Source: Cyanobacteria bacterium UBA11372 (GTDB lineage Bacteria; Cyanobacteriota; Cyanobacteriia; Cyanobacteriales; Aerosakkonemataceae). Taken from it: a stretch of 11,817 nt of DNA. Below, piece after piece: positions 1 through 6,542 of this stretch. The position numbers and the translations under genes were made by a program. The stretch lies in NCBI GenBank assembly GCA_003486675.1, contig DNGG01000456.1, forward strand, positions 1-11,817, in the 5' to 3' direction. The notes under the pieces are model-generated. The model was given only the letters and a program-made list of their open reading frames with translations. It was not told the DNA's origin and did not search any database. Within the stretch, counting starts at the first letter, position 1. The number at the start of each line of letters is the position of its first letter.

Positions 1-111
1 CAAAGAAGATGGAATGCCGTGCCCCGGCAAGGATCGATGAATGGGGTGGAATGTTCGCGGGTAGCGCGATCGCGTAATATTTGTACCAAAGAAGATGGAA
101 TGCCCTGCCCC
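1..111. repeat. Pair of 25-bp direct repeats just downstream of chlD
   Basis: The 25 bases at 1-25 recur at 87-111 with one mismatch (G at 19, C at 105). Each copy begins CAAAGAAGATGGAATGCC and ends TGCCCC. The second copy ends on the first base of the complement of the chlD stop codon (111-113). The 61-bp spacer holds a HIP1 palindrome at 66-73. The window begins at the first copy, so more units could lie to the left. I see no gene here and no convincing terminator hairpin. Confidence 0.75.
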
Positions 112-2231
112 TACCGGGATTTGATGTCAGCGATCGCACCCTTAGTCATCGCCGCAATTGCTTTATCCGTCGCCTTGGGTAAGTGATAGTATTTCCCACC
201 GGCGGTTTTAGCCAATTCCTTGGCAAATCCAGTGGAAATAAACTTACTTTCCGTATCGATAACTAACATATCGATGCCCAAACCGCGAATTCTTGCTGCA
301 ATTTCCAACAATTCGGCTTTAATGTCCGGTTTTTCCCCTTCTGGCAAAGGTTCGCCCAAAGATCTGCCTAAAGGAATATTGCCCCGCCCGTCGGTAATTG
401 CTACAATTACCACCTGACCGATATCTCCCGACATTTGGGCGTTGATTCCCACGCGCACTGCTTGGGTTAAACCGTGCGCCAAAGGTGAACCGCCACCGCA
501 AGGCAATCTTTCCAAACGCTTTTTAGCCAACGCAATCGAACGAGTCGGCGGTAATAAAACTTCTGCTTGTTCTCCCCGGAAAGGAACCAGGGCAATTTGG
601 TCGCGGTTTTGATACGCTTCAGTCAGCAGTTGCATCACCGCACCTTTAGCAGACTGCATCCGATTTAATGCCATCGAACCCGAAGCATCTACTACAAAGA
701 TTACCAATGCTCCGGCTTTACGAACCAACCGCTTCGAGCGAATATCCCCTGGTTCTACAATTACCTTGCGGTTGGGTTGACGCTCGCGCCTGGATTTCTG
801 ATAAGGTGCAGCTGCCCTCAAAGTTGCATCAACCGCAATTCGCCGTACCTTCCCTTTGGGCAACATCGGTTTCACATAGCGCCCTCGGTCATCTGAGAAA
901 ATTAAACTGCGACTTCCCGATTTGCCGTGGCGCTGCGCCATTTGGGCAAAATAGAGAACGCTATCGTCGAGAATCACGCCTTCTGGGTCAAAAATAAACT
1001 CTTCTGGAATCTCAGTGGTTTCTGGTTCCGGTTTATCTTCGTTATCTTCGTCTTCCTTATCTTCTTCTTCCTCTTGTTCTTGTTCGGATTGATCTTGAGG
1101 CGGCGGGGGTGGTGGGGGTGGAGGTGCTTGTTCTTCCGGCGGAGTTTGTACCACCGTGGCGCGGGGTACGATGACTAACTCGACGGCGCGACGCAGATCG
1201 TCGGCGTTAACTGCCGTGCGTCCATCCAACGCCGCCGCAGCTTTAGCAACGCGCACGGCGAATAATTCGGCGCGATGTCCTTGCACTCTGGCGCGCACAG
1301 CTTCGTTGACTAGATAGGCAATTTGGTCGTGGGTAATTTGAACATCTTTCAACCATTCCCGCGCCAGGATAATCTGAGTTTTGAGGTTATCGATATCTTC
1401 TGCGTACTGGGCGAGAAAAGTTTGGGGAGAAGTGGAGTAAGCGATCGCGCAATCCACCGCTTGCACTCGTTCGTCCAATCCTAAAACCGCATCAGCACTG
1501 AGAGCGATCGCAATTCGATCGAGCAAATGTTCCCGTAACGGACCTTCTTCCGGATTATAAGTCGCAATAAACAGCGCTTGGCAAGGATGATCGAAACTAA
1601 TCCCTTCTCGCTCGATCAAATTGCGTCCTTCCGATAATACCGTCAACAGTTGGTTAGCAATTTGATCGTCTAATAAGTTAAGTTCATCGACATATAAAAC
1701 GCCCCGATTTGCCGAAGCTAGCAAACCCGGTTGAAACACGGGTTCTCCCCGTTTCACCGACTCTTCCACATCCACCGAACCCAAAAGTCGGTCTTCGGTT
1801 ACTCCCAAGGGAATTTGGACAAAAGGTGCCGGAATAATTTCTGTCTCTCTTGTGGGTTGGGCATCTTGCCCGCCTCTTCTTGTGGGTTGGGCATCTTGCC
1901 CGCCTCTTCTTGTGGAGTGGGCATCTTGCCCGCCTCTTCTTGTGGGTTGGGCATCTTGCCCGCCCTCTGACAGGCAGGATGCCTGTCCCACAAGAGTTTC
2001 ATTAGGATCGCTATTGTAGGGGGAACCGAGGGCAACTTCAATCGGGGGTAACAGAGCGTGGAGAGCGCGCGCCATCACGGATTTAGCCGTGCCGCGACGA
2101 CCGGCGATCGCTACCCCTCCCAATCCCGGATCTACTGCTGCTAATAGCAGGGCTAATTTTATCGCTTCTTGACCGACAACGGCAGTCAGTGGAAAGGCAA
2201 TCGTTAAAGATGGGTTACTCAGGGCTGGCAT
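111..2231 (-). CDS. chlD: Magnesium chelatase subunit D (ChlD), with repeat-derived internal insert
   Basis: ChlD is the AAA+/integrin-I subunit of the ChlI-ChlD-ChlH complex, which inserts Mg2+ into protoporphyrin IX at the committed step of chlorophyll synthesis in the cytoplasm. The 706-residue product has a Walker [10 protein letters not shown] at 43-51, a Walker-B-like [11 protein letters not shown] at 178-188 and ATYNPEEG at 223-230. A proline run (about 370-378) and an acidic linker (about 380-405) separate the AAA+ half from the C-terminal von Willebrand A domain. That domain has MIDAS DASGSM at 515-520 and TDG at 613-615. The domain order and about 700-residue length match the family. 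Residues about 84-130 are unusual: four GGQDAxxTR decapeptides encoded by a 30-bp DNA repeat. They sit in a loop I recall as variable between cyanobacterial ChlDs, just before [22 protein letters not shown] resumes. The ATG at 2229-2231 fits the usual N-terminus, but no clear Shine-Dalgarno precedes it. It is transcribed divergently from the signalling operon, with no other chlorophyll gene beside it. Confidence 0.97.
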   Translation of the reverse strand: MPALSNPSLTIAFPLTAVVGQEAIKLALLLAAVDPGLGGVAIAGRRGTAKSVMARALHALLPPIEVALGSPYNSDPNETLVGQASCLSEGGQDAQPTRRGGQDAHSTRRGGQDAQPTRRGGQDAQPTRETEIIPAPFVQIPLGVTEDRLLGSVDVEESVKRGEPVFQPGLLASANRGVLYVDELNLLDDQIANQLLTVLSEGRNLIEREGISFDHPCQALFIATYNPEEGPLREHLLDRIAIALSADAVLGLDERVQAVDCAIAYSTSPQTFLAQYAEDIDNLKTQIILAREWLKDVQITHDQIAYLVNEAVRARVQGHRAELFAVRVAKAAAALDGRTAVNADDLRRAVELVIVPRATVVQTPPEEQAPPPPPPPPPQDQSEQEQEEEEDKEDEDNEDKPEPETTEIPEEFIFDPEGVILDDSVLYFAQMAQRHGKSGSRSLIFSDDRGRYVKPMLPKGKVRRIAVDATLRAAAPYQKSRRERQPNRKVIVEPGDIRSKRLVRKAGALVIFVVDASGSMALNRMQSAKGAVMQLLTEAYQNRDQIALVPFRGEQAEVLLPPTRSIALAKKRLERLPCGGGSPLAHGLTQAVRVGINAQMSGDIGQVVIVAITDGRGNIPLGRSLGEPLPEGEKPDIKAELLEIAARIRGLGIDMLVIDTESKFISTGFAKELAKTAGGKYYHLPKATDKAIAAMTKGAIADIKSR
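1847..1996. repeat. Short interspersed repeat inside chlD: four 30-bp units plus inverted end
   Basis: Four units of exactly 30 bp start at 1851, 1881, 1911 and 1941. Each contains the hairpin GGGCA-TCT-TGCCC (1859-1871 in the first). The run ends in another perfect hairpin, ACAGGCA-GGA-TGCCTGT (1970-1986). The whole is bracketed by 10-bp inverted arms, CTCTTGTGGG at 1847-1856 and CCCACAAGAG at 1987-1996. Units are nearly identical; the third reads GGAGTGG where the others have GGGTTGG. The period is a multiple of three, so chlD stays open and gains decapeptides. A relative of the unit lies at 10736-10763 between genes. This looks like a mobile palindromic element (family A here) that expanded in tandem; no transposase is present. 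Confidence 0.9.
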
Positions 2232-2594
2232 GGTAGGCGATCGTTACTCTTGTCGGTTTTCAGCATATCAATTCACGAATGCTTTTTTTGATTTAATCTC
2301 TTCCCCATAGAGGAAGGCTTTTATTTTACACTTTGGTTATTCTATTCTAAGCTATAATTTAATCCCCCAGCGTATTTGTACCCTAGCGCCAGAGCGGCAT
2401 GTATGCGGACGATGATACAAATGTTACCTTTGCCCCCCTTGTTAGTTTTACGCGATCGCTACTATGAGCTACTTCTTTTTAGCTAGCGAAAAAATGATAA
2501 ATTAGCTTTATCGATCGTTTTAGTCGTTGATAATAACCAAACTTTACGTTTAACTTAGTTTTAAAAAGCCCCGTTAATATCAAATAAAAAAACC
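2232..2594. promoter_or_regulatory. Divergent intergenic region between chlD and the signalling operon
   Basis: This is 363 bp without a plausible gene. It should hold the promoters of both flanking transcription units. The best -10-like sequence on the plus strand is TATAAT at 2353-2358, but no good -35 stands at 16-18 bp: TTTACA at 2325-2330 is 22 bp away and TTGGTT at 2333-2338 is 14 bp away. From there to the ATG at 2595 would be a leader of about 230 bases. One HIP1 site is at 2452-2459. A loose inverted pair ATTTGTA (2374-2380) and TACAAAT (2416-2422) is also present. On the minus strand I see no clear chlD promoter. The calls inside this stretch are tentative. Confidence 0.35.
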
Positions 2595-3194
2595 ATGAAT
2601 GGACCAGAAGGACAAAAAATCACCTATATGGAAATAGAACAAACAAATCGCAGCTTACCTCAAGGTATTAACCATCAAATGAGTGGGATAGAATCTGGTG
2701 AAAATGGAAGTTTAGATAAAATCAGAGATATTCTTTTCGGGAATCAAATGCGGGAAAATGAAAAAAGATTTGCCCGCTTGGAAGAACGTTTAGTCAAAGA
2801 ACAATCTGACTTGCGAGAAGAGATCAAAAAACGCCTAGACAACCTGGAAAATTATATCCGGAGCGAGATCGACTCCCTAACCGAGCGAGTAGATCGCGAA
2901 CCAACCGCACGAGATAAAGCCGTTAAAGACCTGGATCGGGAAATAAAAAATTTAATAGATACTTTGGATAATAAGATTACCCAATTGGAGCAACAAGCAA
3001 ATCAAAGTCAACGGGACTTGCGCCAGCAAATATTAGAGCAGTATAAAAATATAGACGATGGGATAAAGCAAAAGAATGAAGAAATATTAGCGGTTATAGA
3101 ACAAGAAACCGAGAGACTTCGTAGCGACAAGACCGATCGGTCATATCTCGCCACTTTATTTGCAGAACTAGCTGTGCGACTGAACAAGCAATAG
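2595..3194 (+). CDS. Coiled-coil protein, first gene of the signalling operon
   Basis: No named function. The 199 residues are highly charged. From about 40 to 180 they form an almost unbroken predicted coiled coil, with LDKIRDILFGNQM at 40-52, RFARLEERL at 58-66 and many leucine or isoleucine heptads. There is no signal peptide and no membrane segment, so the product is probably cytoplasmic. The C-terminus, SYLATLFAELAVRLNKQ (183-199), is more hydrophobic and could be a short binding helix. I recall similar proteins with the DKIRDILFGNQM-RFARLEERL signature beside OmpA-like genes in other cyanobacteria, but could not check. The ATG at 2595 has no clear Shine-Dalgarno; Met12 is an alternative start. 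It is followed after 46 bp by the membrane protein gene, which suggests a shared transcript. A scaffold or assembly role for the downstream GTPase or membrane protein is a guess. Confidence 0.85.
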   Translation: MNGPEGQKITYMEIEQTNRSLPQGINHQMSGIESGENGSLDKIRDILFGNQMRENEKRFARLEERLVKEQSDLREEIKKRLDNLENYIRSEIDSLTERVDREPTARDKAVKDLDREIKNLIDTLDNKITQLEQQANQSQRDLRQQILEQYKNIDDGIKQKNEEILAVIEQETERLRSDKTDRSYLATLFAELAVRLNKQ

Positions 3195-3240
3195 TAAATT
3201 ATCCCGCGTAAAATTAACCATAAATCCGGAGATTTGAGGT

Positions 3241-4650
3241 ATGACAGATCCGTCCATCCAGGATGTCAAAAAAAATACCCCAAATAACGATCGTGCGACC
3301 GAAGAAGCGCTTGCCGAACTCCGCAGTTTGCTGCTAGGTTTTGAGACAAGCGAGCTGGACAAACTGCACCAGCGATTGGAAAATCCTCAGATTAGTGCAG
3401 AGGAAGTCAGCCAAGTGCTTCCAGAGGCGATTGTCTTGGGGTCAATTAAAGATAAACGACTTGGGGAAGCAATCGTGCCTGCTGTGGAAACAGCGATCGA
3501 AGTTTCGGTTAAAAAAGACCTCAACGTACTTGCAGAAGCGATTTTCCCCATTATCGGGCCAGCGACGCGCAAAGCGATCGCTACAGCCTTGGAGGCAACG
3601 ATCCAATCTCTGAATCAAATGTTAGAGTACAGCGTTTCCCCGCAAGGCTTGATGTGGAGAATAGAAGCATTCCAAACCGGGAAAACCTTTGCCGAAGTCG
3701 TACTACTCCGCACTTTAATCTACCGGATCGAACAAGTTTTCCTAATTCACAAAGAAACCGGATTGTTGCTGCAACACCTCGTAGCAGATGGAGTAACTGC
3801 TATGGATGCAGACTTGGTTTCAGCGATGTTGACGGCGATCCAAAATTTCGTCCAAGACTCTTTTAACGTACCAAAGGGCGATACGCTTGAAACCTTGCAG
3901 TATGGAGAACTCACCATTTGGATAGAAGAAGGACCACAAGCAATATTAGCCGGTATTATTCGGGGAAACGCACCCAAAGACTTAAGGTTTCTGTTTCAAG
4001 ACACCATCGAAAAAATTCACCTGCATCAAGGCAAAGCACTGAGAAACTTTCAAGGGGATACTGCGCCTTTTGAAGCGAGCCAACTTTACCTGCAAGCTTG
4101 CCTGCAAGCTCAATATCAACCCAGAAAGCATAAAATATCTCCGATTATATGGATATTATTAGGAGGAATTTTATTTGGTTTGGGAAGCTGGTTCTTTTTT
4201 GAATTTCGCGCCCAGAGACGCTGGGCAAATTATTTAGAAAAACTGCAAGCAGAGCCAGGAATTGTAATTACTGACGCCGAAAAACGTCATGGGAAATATT
4301 TTATTTCCGGACTGCGAGATCCCGTGGCAGCCGATCCAATTAAAATCTTGCAAAAAACGGAGATTAACCCCAAAGTTGTAGTCAGCAAATGGCAGGCTTA
4401 CCTATCCCTGGAAACAGAAATGATTGCCGTGCGAGCCAAAAAAGTGCTACAACCCCCAAAAACTGTCAATTTAAGCGTAGATGAAAGCGGTATTCTTTAT
4501 GCATCGGGAACTGCTCCTCACCGCTGGATAGTTGAAACGCGGAGACTGGCGCGAACAATTCCGGGCGTGACTAAATTTCAGGAGAAAAACCTAGTTGAGA
4601 CGGAGAAAAAAAAGTTGAGTTCAGCAAAAAAAAAATTGAAAGACAAGTGA
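3241..4650 (+). CDS. Membrane protein with BON-like region; N-terminal part of a split OmpA-family protein
   Basis: The 469 residues divide as follows. There is a soluble, helix-rich N-terminal half (about 20-290) I cannot assign. One transmembrane segment at about 300-320 (ISPIIWILLGGILFGLGSWF) follows, preceded by RKHK. A region at about 335-450 resembles BON or BON-like repeats, with KVVVSKWQAYLSL, VNLSVDESGILYASG and ARTIPGV. A Lys-rich tail ends in KKLSSAKKKLKDK. There is no N-terminal signal peptide, so the N-half is probably cytoplasmic and the BON-like part periplasmic (inference). A GGAG at 3228-3231 lies 9 bases before the ATG, a good ribosome binding site. The frame closes at TGA 4648-4650, just after an A10 tract. 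Reading one base back at that tract continues directly as KKIERQVIIFARGNQQL into the OmpA domain encoded at 4647-5006. The intended product may therefore be about 588 residues, with this ORF as the truncated form. Confidence 0.85.
   Translation: MTDPSIQDVKKNTPNNDRATEEALAELRSLLLGFETSELDKLHQRLENPQISAEEVSQVLPEAIVLGSIKDKRLGEAIVPAVETAIEVSVKKDLNVLAEAIFPIIGPATRKAIATALEATIQSLNQMLEYSVSPQGLMWRIEAFQTGKTFAEVVLLRTLIYRIEQVFLIHKETGLLLQHLVADGVTAMDADLVSAMLTAIQNFVQDSFNVPKGDTLETLQYGELTIWIEEGPQAILAGIIRGNAPKDLRFLFQDTIEKIHLHQGKALRNFQGDTAPFEASQLYLQACLQAQYQPRKHKISPIIWILLGGILFGLGSWFFFEFRAQRRWANYLEKLQAEPGIVITDAEKRHGKYFISGLRDPVAADPIKILQKTEINPKVVVSKWQAYLSLETEMIAVRAKKVLQPPKTVNLSVDESGILYASGTAPHRWIVETRRLARTIPGVTKFQEKNLVETEKKKLSSAKKKLKDK
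4606..4635 (+). other. A8 and A10 homopolymer tracts at the frame junction: candidate slippage or frameshift site
   Basis: A8 lies at 4606-4613 and A10 at 4626-4635, inside the last codons of the membrane protein. The upstream frame reads SSAKKKLKDK then stop (TGA 4648-4650). The -1 frame is open from 4599, after a TGA at 4596-4598, and reads FSKKKIERQVIIF straight into the OmpA domain. One added A in the transcript (A11), or a -1 ribosomal slip, would give a full-length OmpA-family protein joined at SSAKKK|IERQVIIF. The alternatives are a real frameshift mutation, a homopolymer base-call error, or independent translation of the downstream part from the overlapping GTGA at 4647-4650. Confidence 0.7.
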
Positions 4651-5006
4651 TTATTTTTGCGCGGGGAAACCAACAACTTGCCCAAAATGAACAGAAAAAG
4701 CTACAGGATTTAGCTAGAGAAATCCAAGCGCTTGCAGGCTATGCCCAAGTGTTGGGCAAAAATGTTCGGATTGAAATTATCGGGCGTACAGATCGAGAAG
4801 GAAAAGAAGAGACAAACATGATACTAAGCAAATCACGAGCAGATGCGATCGCGTCTATTTTAATCTCCCAAGGAGTTGAAACTACCAATCTTTCTACCGT
4901 GGGTGTAGGGGCAAAAAATCCTTTGCGTCAAGAGTTAAGCGAAAAAGATAAAGCATTTAACCGCAGCGTATCTTTCAACGTCATTGTCACCGATGCCTCT
5001 CACTAA
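4647..5006 (+). CDS. OmpA-family peptidoglycan-binding domain (C-terminal part of split membrane protein)
   Basis: This is an OmpA/MotB-type C-terminal domain, known to bind diaminopimelate in peptidoglycan. The signature is IEIIGRTDREGKEETN followed by LSKSRADAIASILISQGVE and a late NRSVSFNV. The conserved Asp of TD and Arg of LSxxRA, which contact peptidoglycan in this family, are both present. The only in-frame start is GTG at 4647, overlapping the upstream stop as GTGA, with no good Shine-Dalgarno. A product starting there has 119 residues, no signal peptide and no anchor. It would also lack the domain's first strand (KKIERQVIIF), part of which lies upstream of the GTG in the same open frame. 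This argues that the domain is normally made as a fusion with the preceding membrane protein through the A tract. The GTPase gene starts 14 bp after its stop. Confidence 0.85.
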   Translation: MIIFARGNQQLAQNEQKKLQDLAREIQALAGYAQVLGKNVRIEIIGRTDREGKEETNMILSKSRADAIASILISQGVETTNLSTVGVGAKNPLRQELSEKDKAFNRSVSFNVIVTDASH

Positions 5007-5020
5007 GAAGTTTCCCAATT

Positions 5021-5548
5021 ATGATCCAGAAAAAAGTATGTATGGTTGGAGCTTTCGCCACGGGGAAAACTTCTCTTGTAGATCGTTTTGTTAAAAGCAT
5101 ATACTCAGAAATTTACCAAACTACCGTGGGCGTAAAAATTGATAAAAAAACAGTAAATATAGGCAAGCAGGAAGTCAATCTCATCCTGTGGGATATTCAC
5201 GGAGAAGACGAATTTCAGAAAGTTAGAATGTCCTATTTGCGCGGTTCATCAGGTTACCTTTTGGTCGCTGATGGAACTAGGCGCTATACTTTTGATAAAG
5301 CGATTGTACTCCAACATCGGGTAGAAGAAACAGTCGGAGCAGTGCCATTTATTCTGTTAATTAATAAATCGGATTTGACCGAGGAATGGGATATTGACGA
5401 TTCGGCGATCGCCGAACTATCAGCAAAAGGTTGGACTGTGATTAAAACAAGTGCTAAAACCGGATTGGGCGTGGAAGAAGCTTTTTTTATTTTAGCTGAA
5501 AAAATGATAGAGGGAATCAATGCTGGAACTACCAAGTCAGATAGTTAA
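5021..5548 (+). CDS. Ras/Rab-like small GTPase with altered switch II
   Basis: This is a single-domain small GTPase of 175 residues, about the usual Ras-superfamily size. Motifs in order: P-loop GAFATGKTS at 10-18, a switch I threonine in YQTTVGVKI (32-40), switch II WDIHGED (57-63), NKSD at 115-118 and TSAK at 143-146. It has no lipidation Cys at the C-terminus and no membrane segment, so it should be cytoplasmic. The oddity is switch II: canonical DTAGQ is DIHGE, so the catalytic Gln is Glu and the preceding Ala is His. Ras enzymes altered at that Gln hydrolyse GTP poorly, so this protein may rest GTP-bound or need a partner. No MglB/Roadblock-type GAP gene is visible in the window. Its 3' end overlaps the cyclase-like gene by 29 bp, which implies translational coupling and a joint role. 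The downstream effector is unknown; the cyclase-like protein or the kinase are the obvious candidates. Confidence 0.92.
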   Translation: MIQKKVCMVGAFATGKTSLVDRFVKSIYSEIYQTTVGVKIDKKTVNIGKQEVNLILWDIHGEDEFQKVRMSYLRGSSGYLLVADGTRRYTFDKAIVLQHRVEETVGAVPFILLINKSDLTEEWDIDDSAIAELSAKGWTVIKTSAKTGLGVEEAFFILAEKMIEGINAGTTKSDS

Positions 5549-6542
5549 TTATCTTCATAGCCTCACCTTTGAAAATCGTTCTCCCGCTTATTTTTTCGTA
5601 CAAAAAAACGGTATATTGTCAGAATGGGGCGGAAAGATAGCAGCTTATGGAATTACGAATTTGCAAAAAGGGCAATATGTAACAGAACAACTGTTTTTTC
5701 TAGAAGGGCTTTTGCCTGCGGATGATTTTCCCATATTTCTGCCTTGTATTAAAACCGAGTACGGGCGGAGTGCCGATCTGCATATTTTCCCCGGAGATGA
5801 GGGAGACTGGGTGTTACTGCTGGATGCGACTTTAGAAGAAATTCAGCACAGTTTAATTCAACAACAAGGAAACGATCTCAGCCTTTTGCGGCAAGAACAA
5901 GCGCGAATATTAAACCAATACTTGGGACGAGGTATCCCTGAAGATTTAACGCCAGAGCTTTTTAACTTAGATGAGAGGGGAGAGCGTAAGGATGTGACGA
6001 TTCTGTTCGCTCATATTTGGGGACTTTCTGCTTACAGCGAAGAACATCCACCAGAGGTAGTTTTCAAAATCCTCAACTTATGCTTTACGAGTATGCTCCA
6101 GCAGATTCTTGATGAAGCCGGTTTAGTAGATAAGATAGTTGGAGATTTAGTAACGGCATTCTTTGGGGTTGTTCCTGCTAGCGGAAGTTCGCGCGATCGC
6201 GCAGTAAAAGCAGCCTTAAGGATGATTGAAGCCGTCAGAGATATTGGTAAGATCTCGAAAGTAAATCACGGGTCAAAGCTCGACATTAGCATCGGCATAG
6301 CTTCTGGCCCCGTAGCCTTGGGTATACTGGGAGGTAGACTCCACAGAACATTTAACGCCATTGGCTACCACGTCAACTTAGCTGCACGTCTGGAAAGCCA
6401 AGCTCGTCCCAGCGAAATTCTAATCGATGAAAATACATTTAATCAAACTGGAAACATTCTGCAACAAAATTTTGCGCCAGCCTCCCTGTTATTGCAAGGA
6501 ATAGCTGAGCCAATACGCATTTATTCCTGGTTGGTAACATAA
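5520..6542 (+). CDS. PAS-like plus class III nucleotide cyclase homology protein, first metal ligand replaced
   Basis: The N-terminal part (about 20-105) resembles a PAS-type sensor fold: FFVQKNGILSEWGGKIAAYG, then FLEGLLP, then WVLLLDATLEE. A coiled stretch with QQQGNDLSLLRQEQARIL (113-130) links it to a class III adenylate/guanylate cyclase homology domain at about 155-338. Within this, DKIVGDLVTAFFG (204-216) keeps a Lys and the second metal Asp (209), and VNLAAR keeps Asn286 and Arg290. The first metal site, usually FAD, reads FAHIWG: residue 165 is His (codon CAT, one base from GAT). The position that sets purine choice aligns with Asn279, and the usual GD before VN is GY. The protein may be a non-catalytic or unusual cyclase. 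The ATG overlaps the GTPase end by 29 bp and has AGAGGGA at 5509-5515 as ribosome binding site. Its stop overlaps the next ATG as TAATG. Confidence 0.9.
   Translation: MLELPSQIVNYLHSLTFENRSPAYFFVQKNGILSEWGGKIAAYGITNLQKGQYVTEQLFFLEGLLPADDFPIFLPCIKTEYGRSADLHIFPGDEGDWVLLLDATLEEIQHSLIQQQGNDLSLLRQEQARILNQYLGRGIPEDLTPELFNLDERGERKDVTILFAHIWGLSAYSEEHPPEVVFKILNLCFTSMLQQILDEAGLVDKIVGDLVTAFFGVVPASGSSRDRAVKAALRMIEAVRDIGKISKVNHGSKLDISIGIASGPVALGILGGRLHRTFNAIGYHVNLAARLESQARPSEILIDENTFNQTGNILQQNFAPASLLLQGIAEPIRIYSWLVT

Noticed and set aside
1847..1996. Four near-identical 30-bp repeats, superficially like a CRISPR array
   Set aside because: The units are directly abutting with no spacers, lie inside the chlD reading frame, and no cas genes are present.
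111..2231. chlD as a pseudogene because of the repeat insertion
   Set aside because: The frame is fully open, all AAA+ and MIDAS motifs are present, and the insert sits in a loop that appears to tolerate variation.
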